The notes under the pieces: generated by a model
What the model was told of the DNA's origin: nothing
The model's database searches: none
What the model saw: only the letters and a program-made list of their open reading frames with translations
Source: CAYRVX01 sp964642165
GTDB taxonomy: Bacteria > Planctomycetota > Phycisphaerae > SM23-33
Reading direction: 5' to 3'
NCBI GenBank assembly: GCA_964642165.1
Contig: CAZXOC010000129.1
Span: 1-19,369 of the forward strand
Length of the DNA: 19,369 bases
Shown: positions 1 to 5,991 of the stretch, piece after piece
Layout of the letters: every line of letters starts with the position of its first letter
How positions within the stretch are numbered: the first letter of the stretch is position 1
Program-made: the position numbers and the translations under genes

Positions 1-12
1 GAGAACCAGCCT

Positions 13-25
13 GTCCCCGATCCGT
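13..25 (-). repeat. Isolated inverted copy of a 13-base repeat
   Basis: GTCCCCGATCCGT here is the exact reverse complement of ACGGATCGGGGAC at 1508-1520, the third unit of a repeat cluster upstream of the 78-1328 gene. The two copies therefore flank that gene in opposite orientation. The rest of 1-77 shows nothing recognisable. Function unknown; chance cannot be excluded in GC-rich DNA, where GATCGG-type words are common. Confidence 0.45.
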
Positions 26-77
26 CGTCCTTCCATGACCGAGTGCCCGCGGCAGCGCGCCGGCGCTACCTCAATCG

Positions 78-1328
78 CTACGGCTCCTTCACCTTCGGCG
101 GTTCGATAATCGTCACTTCGATGGCGTCGCGCTTGGCCCAGGGAAGGTTGATGTCGAACCATTCGATGTGGCTGTTGTACTTCGCGCGAACGTGCCTGGT
201 GTAGTTGGCCATGCCGCGCGCCCCGTAGCCCGCGTTGTCGGCCACGACGACGGCGCCGGGTCGGAGTCGGTCCTCCAGGCCGAGAAAGCACGGGTAGTAG
301 TTCGGCGGATGGCAGTCGAGGAAGACGAAGTCGATGGGCCCCTTGATCCCTTTGACGATCTTGCGGGCGTCGCCGACCTTTATCGTGACGTAGTCCGCCA
401 GGCCGGCCTTCTTGAAGTTGGCCTCGGCCTCGCGGGCGAGGGCGGGGACGATCTCCATGGTGATGAGTTTGCCGCGGCGGGCCGCCTTCAGCTCGCGGGC
501 GATCCACAGGCCCGAGTAGCCGATGGCGGTTCCGCCCTCGACCACGAGGCGGGGCCTGGCCTTCCGGACCAGTTCGGCCAGCCGCTTGGCCTTCTCGGGC
601 GCGAGCAGCCGGATGCGACGCTTGATGGAGTTCTTCTCCACCTCGTCGATGACCGCCTGCACCGGATCGCCGGTGGCGGGCTGCGTCTCGGCGGCGCTCG
701 GTAACGCCTTGATGTAGATGTTGCGGAACTCGATCGGCGAACCGTGGCGCTGGAGGCCGATGTCGCCCTCGGGCGGGACGCCCGGCAGTTGGGCGTCCTT
801 GATCACGACCTCGCCGTTGAGTTTGACGGTCAGGCGGTCGCCCTTCATGGTGATGACGAAGGTGTTCCACTTGCCGACGGGCTTGTCCATTTTCTTCAGG
901 GGCGTGCAGGCCTTTCGCACCTCCTTCGGCTGCTTCCGGTCGGTGCGGTACCCCCAGACTTCGCCGGAGCCCATGTCGTTGCACCAGATGTTCACCTGGC
1001 TCTTGGCCTGGCCGCGCAGGTAAATGCCGCTGTCGCCCCGTCTCGGGAACCGCCAATCGACCATCAGGACGAAGTCCTTGAACTTCCTGCCCGTCCAGAG
1101 ATGGGGTCCTTGGCCGTCGAACAGGATGATCCCGCCGTCGACCTTCCAGTGCTGCTGCCACGTGGCTTTCTCGGCTTGGGACTCGGGTTTCCCCCGCCGG
1201 GCCTGCCAGCCCGTGAAGTCCTTGCCGTTGAACAACGCCTCAAAGCCCTTCGGCGGTGTCTTGTCGGCAGCAAGGACCGTCACCGACAAGGCACTTGCCG
1301 CAAGGGCGGTAAGCAGGATCTTGCGCAT
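78..1328 (-). CDS. Secreted DUF1080 (3-keto-disaccharide hydrolase-like) domain fused to a class I SAM O-methyltransferase domain
   Basis: The protein has 416 residues. The start is ATG at 1328 because GGGAGGAGG lies just upstream and the protein then opens with a clear signal peptide (MRKILL, then a hydrophobic stretch to about residue 20 ending in VLAAD). Residues about 26-208 are a DUF1080 / 3-keto-glycoside hydrolase concanavalin-like domain (ALFNGKDFTGW, RGDSGIYLRGQ, GDIGLQRHG). After a short linker, residues about 225-410 match O-methyltransferases of the COMT/CCoAOMT type: motif I E264-G-G-T-A-I-G270-Y-S, the acidic ME of motif II at 291-292, GDA at 319-321, LDCH with D338, and ADN at 363-365. 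D338, D364 and N365 fit the three metal ligands of cation-dependent enzymes. DUF1080 proteins are usually exported and methyltransferases need cytoplasmic SAM, so the fusion is odd. The domain calls are firm; the reaction is not known. Confidence 0.85.
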   Translation of the reverse strand: MRKILLTALAASALSVTVLAADKTPPKGFEALFNGKDFTGWQARRGKPESQAEKATWQQHWKVDGGIILFDGQGPHLWTGRKFKDFVLMVDWRFPRRGDSGIYLRGQAKSQVNIWCNDMGSGEVWGYRTDRKQPKEVRKACTPLKKMDKPVGKWNTFVITMKGDRLTVKLNGEVVIKDAQLPGVPPEGDIGLQRHGSPIEFRNIYIKALPSAAETQPATGDPVQAVIDEVEKNSIKRRIRLLAPEKAKRLAELVRKARPRLVVEGGTAIGYSGLWIARELKAARRGKLITMEIVPALAREAEANFKKAGLADYVTIKVGDARKIVKGIKGPIDFVFLDCHPPNYYPCFLGLEDRLRPGAVVVADNAGYGARGMANYTRHVRAKYNSHIEWFDINLPWAKRDAIEVTIIEPPKVKEP

Positions 1329-1399
1329 CGGTTCGTCCTCCTCCCGGAGACTCGGATTGGCCGGATACGTAGCCGCGCCCGCCACCGGCCCGTTCAATG

Positions 1400-1427
1400 A
1401 TTCTATCTTGCTGGCATGTCCTGGCAA
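1400..1427 (-). promoter_or_regulatory. Sigma-70-like promoter for the DUF1080/methyltransferase gene
   Basis: Read on the minus strand: TTGCCA (1427-1422), a 16-base spacer, then TAGAAT (1405-1400). Each box matches the consensus at five of six positions. Transcription would begin near 1393, leaving a leader of about 65 bases before the ATG at 1328. The 13-base repeats at 1484-1520 lie 57-93 bases upstream of the -35 box. Confidence 0.5.
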
Positions 1428-1483
1428 GCCCGTTCCCGGTTCGGCGCGTGCCGGATGATACGCAGGCCGGGCTCGAGAGTGCA

Positions 1484-1520
1484 ACGGATCGGGAACACGG
1501 ATCGGGAACGGATCGGGGAC
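1484..1520 (+). repeat. Direct repeat cluster, unit ACGGATCGGGAAC
   Basis: Two perfect tandem 13-base copies (1484-1496 and 1497-1509) are followed by a variant, ACGGATCGGGGAC (1508-1520), that overlaps the second copy by two bases. The cluster lies upstream of the promoter at 1400-1427. The spacing of 13 then 11 bases is near one helical turn and would suit an activator or repressor array; this is inference. Confidence 0.55.
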
Positions 1521-1697
1521 TGGCTGTTTTCCTGGGGTTGGGGCCGTAGCAGCGACGGCCGAATGCTGCGACGGGACGCCCGCAGCGCTTGTTGCCGCGT
1601 CTCGTTGGCATCGGCCCCGACGACCTTCCGGGCGCGCCGGTGCGGGGCGGCGCGGACGCGGGGGGCGCGGGTCGGCGGCGAGGCGGATTGTCCAAGG

Positions 1698-1725
1698 TTG
1701 GGACAGGGATAAGAGATTCTAATAT
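1698..1725 (+). promoter_or_regulatory. Promoter-like element in the AT-rich island
   Basis: TTGGGA (1698-1703), a 16-base spacer, then TAATAT (1720-1725). Initiation would fall near 1732 and transcription would run toward the 3' end of the rhomboid gene on the opposite strand. A small RNA, a short peptide or an antisense transcript is possible. AT-rich DNA yields such matches easily, so confidence is low. Confidence 0.3.
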
Positions 1726-1909
1726 AGTGTCTTATATTGATTTCGGTCCCCCTGGGAAGCGCCGGGCATGGACAGTCTCGACACAATCAATCAAGACTCA
1801 TGGCCGCCTCGAAGGGGGATGTACGATAAGGTAGTCGGGATTCCGGAGGGCGGGGCTGATTGTCCGGACTTCCGAAACACCGCTTCCGGCATAGGATATG
1901 GAACTCTAG

Positions 1910-2904
1910 CTAGAATGCATGGTAACGACGCGAGGCGATTGTGTCAGTCGGGAAAAAAGTCGACACAATGACGACACGTCGTGGACGCCGAAGCCGTCGA
2001 ATCATGCACGAAGGAATGCAGATTGCCGCGCCGCGCGCGCCTGCCCGCCGCCTGCTTCCGCGGCGGGGGTTCGTCCGGGGCGGGCGGAGGCGGGCCGCTG
2101 GGGGTTGGGAGGCGGCGGGGACGCGACGGATGGCGTAGAGGGCGAAGCCCATCAGCACGGCCAGCAGCGCAGCCGCGGCCGCGAGGGCGGCGGCAGGGGG
2201 GCGGGCGGCTCGCCGCGGCGAGCGGGCCAGCGCCAGGCCGATGAGGAACCCCCCGACGAGCCCGCCGACGTGGGCGGCGCCGTCGATGGCCGGGACGAGC
2301 AGGAAGATCGCGTTGTACAGCAGCACGGTGAACAGCCAGGAGCGGATGCCCTTGCGCATGAGCTCGGGCAGGTCCCGCCAGAACCGCGCGTAGATGGCGG
2401 CCATGGCGCCGACCATGCCGAACAGCCCGCCGGACGCCCCGGCGGAGACGGCGAGAGGGCGCCACCACAGGCTGGCGACGCTGCCGGCCAGGCCGCCGAA
2501 CACGAAGTACGCCAGCAGCCGCCACGTGCCCTGGAGCCGCTCGAGCGGGCGGCCGAACACGTGCATCGCGTACATGTTGAACAGCAGGTGCAGCAGCCCG
2601 ACGTGAAGGACCATGCTCGTGACCAGGCGCCACCACTGCCCGGTGCGGATCAGCGGCCCGAAGTTGGCGCCCCAGGCGATCAGGTCGCGCACCGACGGGC
2701 GCAGCACCGGAACCCCCAGCAGCGCCTGGACCGCGAACAGGCCGATGCACGCGGCCAGGATGGCGTAGGCGCCGTAGGGCTTCCTGCCGCCCTTGGCGCG
2801 GGAGACGGCGGCCTGGAACCGCCGGACCTCATGGACCTGTTCGAGGGCGCGGGCGAGCTCGCGGCGGCAGTCGACGCCGGCGCCGCCGGCGCGGGGCCCG
2901 GGCG
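1910..2904 (-). CDS. Rhomboid-family intramembrane serine protease, C-terminal part (5' end lost in gap)
   Basis: The frame is open from the gap to the stop at 1910. It shows the rhomboid core: first membrane helix (about 2768-2711, AYAILAACIGLFAVQ), the L1 segment with WWRL, HxxxN in HLLFNMYA (oxyanion-hole type residues), the GASGG nucleophile motif (Ser codon 2432-2434) and the catalytic His in AHVGGL (codon 2270-2272). The Ser-His dyad is intact, so an active membrane protease is expected. The residues nearest the gap (DCRRELARALEQVHEV) are soluble and helical, so the protein starts further upstream. The fragment at 3005-3287 is probably its N-terminus. The last 50 or so residues (Arg/Pro-rich, then AT-richer codons) look unlike family members and may reflect an unnoticed frameshift or read-through into non-coding DNA. 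Substrate unknown. Confidence 0.85.
1938..1969. promoter_or_regulatory. Dyad ATTGTGTC / GACACAAT, operator-like
   Basis: Perfect 8-base inverted arms (1938-1945 and 1962-1969) are separated by 16 bases that contain an A6 run. The ten bases TCGACACAAT occur at 1960-1969 and again at 1778-1787, giving three GACACAAT half-sites within about 190 bases. The dyad lies inside the last codons of the rhomboid reading frame, whose tail is low-confidence coding. It could be an operator, a weak terminator for the rhomboid gene (T6 on the minus strand), or the end of a small element. Confidence 0.4.
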
Positions 2905-3004
2905 NNNNNNNNNNNNNNNNNNNNNNNNNNNNNNNNNNNNNNNNNNNNNNNNNNNNNNNNNNNNNNNNNNNNNNNNNNNNNNNNNNNNNNNNNNNNNNNN
3001 NNNN
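2905..3004. other. Assembly gap (100 N)
   Basis: Exactly 100 N, a conventional placeholder for a scaffold gap of unknown true length. It breaks a minus-strand gene, so frames on its two sides should not be joined by counting. Confidence 0.95.
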
Positions 3005-3287
3005 CGGGCGGGACGCAGCCGACGAGGATCACGCCGCGGACGGTCAGGCCCGCGCCGCGGAGGCCCTGCTCGCGCCGCAGCATCCACGCGACGGCGTCGT
3101 CGAGCGCGGGCAGCGCCGAGGCCAGCAGCAGGTAGCCGTTGTCCTTGGTCATCAGCACGGGCGACAGCGGCCAGGTGTCCGGGTCGCCGTCGGCGTAGCG
3201 ATACCCGCGGCCGAACAGCACCCGCTGCGCGCGGTCGAGGCAGCGGGCGACGGCCTGGATGTCTTGCTGGCTGAATGCCACGTCCAT
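3005..3287 (-). CDS. N-terminal soluble domain, probably of the same rhomboid protease (3' end lost in gap)
   Basis: About 94 residues are visible, beginning MDVAFSQQDIQAVARCL from ATG at 3287, with AGGGAA eight bases upstream. The segment is soluble, with an alternating helix/strand pattern (LSPVLMTKDNGYLLLASALPAL, VRGVILVGCVPP), no signal peptide and no membrane helix. It runs into the gap without a stop. Some rhomboids, such as Bacillus GluP/YqgP, carry a soluble cytoplasmic N-terminal domain before the membrane core, which would fit this piece plus the downstream fragment as a single gene. That joining is inference. Alternatively it is a separate small gene. It follows the radical SAM gene by 55 bases on the same strand, so the two may be co-transcribed. 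Confidence 0.6.
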
Positions 3288-3342
3288 GATCGGCGTTCCC
3301 TGGGGCTCTCCGGGGCGCGGGTCGCGGGGGGTCGGCCCGCGG

Positions 3343-4701
3343 TCACTTGCGGCCGCAGCACCTCTTGTACTTCAGGCCGGAGCCGCAGGGGCAGGGGTCG
3401 TTGCGGCCGGGCTCCTTCTGGCCGAGGCGCTGCTTCAGCGGCTGGGGCGCGTCGGGGGCGGGCCCGGCCTCGAAGGCGGCGCGGCGCTCGCTCTCGCCCG
3501 GCGTGGGCGCGGGCGCAGGGGCGGGGGCGTCCTTGGGCGGCGGCAGCTCGCCCTTGCGGACGTACTCGGCCATGCGGCGCAGCTCGGGCAGCGCCTCGCG
3601 GAAGAAGAGCTTGTAGCCCTCGCAGAACCAGTTGGTGCGGTGCGGGTCGGTGCCGATGGGCCTGTGGTGCTTGGGGCAGCCGGCCTTGCAGAACTCGAAG
3701 AACTCGCAGTCCTTGCACGTATCCGGCACGATGGTCTTGAGCTGGGCGAACTCCTCCAGCCGGGGATCGGTGGCGAGCTGGGCCAGCGGGCGCTCCATGA
3801 TGTTGCCGATCTTCCACTCCTTGTAGACGAAGTGGTCGCAGGCGTAGAGGTCGCCGTTGAACTCCAGGACGTGGGCGTTGGCGCAGCGGTCGGAGTAGCA
3901 GCACATCGACGCCTTGCCGAAGATGATGGTGTGCAGCAGGTTGTCGATGAATCGCTCGGAGACCTTCCCGACGTCGCGGGCGGCCCACTGCTCGAAGACG
4001 TCCAGGAGGAATCGCCCCCACTGCTCGGGCCCGCAGCTGAACGGCTGGATCTCGCCGCGGTCGTCGCGCTCGAGGATCGGGATGAACTGGAGGTAGCGGA
4101 TGCCGCGGTTGACGAAGAAGCGGTAGATGTCGCCGGCGTGGGGGGCGTTGACGCTGTTGAGCGTCACGAGCACGTTGTACTCGACGTCGTGCTTGCGGAG
4201 CAGCTCGACCCCGCGCCACGCGCGGTGGAAGCTCGGCTGCCCGGCGCGGTCGCGGCGGTAGTGGTCGTGCCACTGCGGCGGGCCGTCCAGGCTGATGCCC
4301 ACCAGGAAGTTGTGCTCGGCCAGAAACGCGCACCACTCGTCGTCCAGCAGCGTGCCGTTGGTCTGGAGGGCGTTGGCGACCTCCTGCCCGTCGCGCCCGA
4401 AGGCCTGCTGGTAGGCCACCGCCTGGCGGAAGAAGTCCTTGCCGGCCAGCAGCGGCTCGCCGCCCTGCCAGCCGAGGTCGCAGTGGACGGGCATGGCCTC
4501 GAGGTACTGCCGCGTGTAGCTCTCGAGGACCTCCTGGCTCATGCGGAACTTCTGCACGCCGGGGTACAGCTCGCGCGGCTTCATCGTGTAGTAGCAGTAG
4601 TGGCAGTCGAGGTTGCACACGCCGCAGACCGGCTTGCACATGATGTTGAACGGCGGGAGCACCTGCTCGGCGGGCAGCGCGTTGGGCGTCATCTGGCTCA
4701 T
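3343..4701 (-). CDS. Radical SAM/SPASM anaerobic sulfatase-maturating-type enzyme with C-terminal SEC-C motif
   Basis: The protein has 452 residues. The radical SAM cluster motif CX3CX2C is C29-C33-C36, followed by WQGGEP, QTNGT and ISLDGP, all typical of anaerobic sulfatase-maturating enzymes (anSME), which oxidise a Cys or Ser of a sulfatase to formylglycine. The SPASM region carries YACDHF, matching the family's Cys-Asp pair that includes the proposed general base, and a C-rich stretch CKDCEFFEFCKAGCPKHHR that should bind auxiliary Fe-S clusters. After a Pro/Ala-rich linker (about 388-430) a SEC-C zinc motif ends the protein (C437, C439, C448, C449), which is unusual for this family. The ATG at 4701 lacks a good ribosome binding site; TTGCCT-18-TAGGCT (4737-4708) would give an almost leaderless transcript. 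No sulfatase lies in the window, so the substrate is open; another peptide-modifying activity is possible. Confidence 0.85.
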   Translation of the reverse strand: MSQMTPNALPAEQVLPPFNIMCKPVCGVCNLDCHYCYYTMKPRELYPGVQKFRMSQEVLESYTRQYLEAMPVHCDLGWQGGEPLLAGKDFFRQAVAYQQAFGRDGQEVANALQTNGTLLDDEWCAFLAEHNFLVGISLDGPPQWHDHYRRDRAGQPSFHRAWRGVELLRKHDVEYNVLVTLNSVNAPHAGDIYRFFVNRGIRYLQFIPILERDDRGEIQPFSCGPEQWGRFLLDVFEQWAARDVGKVSERFIDNLLHTIIFGKASMCCYSDRCANAHVLEFNGDLYACDHFVYKEWKIGNIMERPLAQLATDPRLEEFAQLKTIVPDTCKDCEFFEFCKAGCPKHHRPIGTDPHRTNWFCEGYKLFFREALPELRRMAEYVRKGELPPPKDAPAPAPAPTPGESERRAAFEAGPAPDAPQPLKQRLGQKEPGRNDPCPCGSGLKYKRCCGRK

Positions 4702-4766
4702 GGCTACAGCCTAGCAACTCGGCCGCGGCGAAGGCAAACGAATCGCCCGCCCGCCCGCCGCGCGGC

Positions 4767-5843
4767 TCAGTTCAGCCTCCAGCCCTCCTGCTTGTGGCGC
4801 TTGAAGGGGAAGCGCTGGAGCTTGACGGGGTGGACCTGGCCGTCGCGGGTGCGGTACTGGCTGACCACGTAGGCGATGGCCACGTCGCCCTGCACGAGGC
4901 TGTAGACCGGCTCCCAGCGGACGATCGTCCAGTGCGACGGCTCGATCTTGTGGGACAGGGGGCGGTTCTGGAGGAAGCGCGTGGCGGGGTGGCCCTTCGG
5001 CCAGAGCGCGGCGAAGGCCTTGTCGTCGCGCCGGTTGTAGGCGTCGCGGAAGCCCAGCAGGAGCTTCCGGACGGCCTGCTTGTCGCCCTGGGTCTTCGCC
5101 AGGGGCGCCAGGGCCTTGTAGAGCTTCTCGGACTGCTCCTGGAAGCGGAAGTTGCCCTCCTGCCCGCCGGAGAGGATCTCCTCGAGCTGCGGGCGCAGGC
5201 GAAGGAGGCGCTCGCGCAGGCGACCGGGCTCGTCCATCATCGCCAGGCGCGAGGGGATCAGCGACATCATGCTGGCGACCGTGCCGGGCAGGAGGATCTT
5301 GTAGCGCTTGCGGTAGGTCTCGTCGACGCCGGCGGCGAAGTGGCCCAGGCAGCGTTCGGCCCAGCGGCAGACCTCCTCGCAGGTCCGCTTGCGGTTCGTG
5401 GCGAACTGGATGGCGGAGAGGTCCTTGCCCAGGGGCACCTTCGTCCAGGCCACGGCCAGCCGCGACGCCAGGCGACCGCAGTGGAACTCGTCGCGCGGCG
5501 AGGCGGCGGCGAGGCGCTCGTACTCCCGGGCCATCAGGTCCCGCAGGGTGGCGACCTCGGCCGGATCGCTCGCCAGGATCGAGCTGACGAGCTGCTGGTC
5601 GGCCTGCAACTGGCTGGTGAGGTCCCGGCCGCCCCAGGCGGTCTGGTACTGCCGCCACCCCCGGGCGAGGTCCTTTCCCAGCGGCCGCCGCGAGGGGCGC
5701 GTGGCGGCGGGGCGCGTGCTCGCCGGCGCGGACGTGGTCGCGGGCGGCCCGGCCGCCGAAGCCCCCGCCACGGCGCCCCCGCGCCCGTCCGCCAGCAGGC
5801 CCGCGAGGCCGCAAAGCCAGACGATCGACTGCGTATATCTCAC
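4767..5843 (-). CDS. Secreted protein of unknown function with NTF2/SnoaL-like C-terminal domain
   Basis: The start is GTG at 5843, chosen because GGGAGGAG lies eight bases upstream and the resulting 358-residue protein begins with a signal-peptide-like segment (MRYTQSIVWLCGLAGLLADG). A low-complexity Ala/Pro/Thr linker follows (about residues 28-52). The middle is mainly helical with no motif I recognise. The last 100 or so residues (LLLGFRDAYNRRDDKAFAAL, then strands ending HKQEGWRLN) have the pattern of an NTF2/SnoaL-like fold, commonly a small ligand-binding or accessory domain. It ends 65 bases before the radical SAM gene on the same strand and could be its operon leader. It diverges from the RACE gene. 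Export is fairly secure; function is unknown. Confidence 0.7.
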   Translation of the reverse strand: MRYTQSIVWLCGLAGLLADGRGGAVAGASAAGPPATTSAPASTRPAATRPSRRPLGKDLARGWRQYQTAWGGRDLTSQLQADQQLVSSILASDPAEVATLRDLMAREYERLAAASPRDEFHCGRLASRLAVAWTKVPLGKDLSAIQFATNRKRTCEEVCRWAERCLGHFAAGVDETYRKRYKILLPGTVASMMSLIPSRLAMMDEPGRLRERLLRLRPQLEEILSGGQEGNFRFQEQSEKLYKALAPLAKTQGDKQAVRKLLLGFRDAYNRRDDKAFAALWPKGHPATRFLQNRPLSHKIEPSHWTIVRWEPVYSLVQGDVAIAYVVSQYRTRDGQVHPVKLQRFPFKRHKQEGWRLN

Positions 5844-5927
5844 CGGTCTCCTCCCGTCTGCCGACTTCGTCCAGCGTATCGCGCCCGGCGGGGGATTTCT
5901 CACAAAAACGGGCGCAATTCCCCGGGC

Positions 5928-5946
5928 GGCCCGATAGAGTCGGGCC
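5928..5946. promoter_or_regulatory. Perfect hairpin in the divergent intergenic region
   Basis: GGCCCGA (5928-5934), loop TAGAG, TCGGGCC (5940-5946): a 7-base perfect stem in the 148-base region between the gene starting at 5843 and the RACE gene starting at 5992. The loop plus the next base read TAGAGT, a possible -10 box for the RACE gene, but no good -35 box is seen. It could be an operator or a leader hairpin. Confidence 0.4.
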
Positions 5947-5991
5947 TTGCGCGCCGGGCGGTCGGGACCCGGCGCCCGCGGGAGAGGATGG

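Larger units (their letters stand above)
1329..1909. other. Gene-poor intergenic region with an AT-rich island
   Basis: This 581-base stretch separates two minus-strand genes. It holds the promoter at 1400-1427, the 13-base repeats at 1484-1520, and an AT-rich island (about 1710-1740) that stands out from the GC-rich surroundings. In the island AATATA (1721-1726) and TATATT (1733-1738) form a 6-base inverted repeat with a 6-base spacer. A 67-codon plus-strand frame at 1768-1971 has mixed third-position bases unlike the G/C-ending codons of neighbouring genes and no clear ribosome binding site, so it is not called as a gene. Confidence 0.5.

Noticed and set aside
1768..1971. 67-codon plus-strand reading frame in the AT-rich intergenic region
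   Set aside because: Third codon positions are mixed, unlike the strong G/C preference of real genes here; no clear ribosome binding site and no recognisable domain. It remains possible only as a foreign short peptide.
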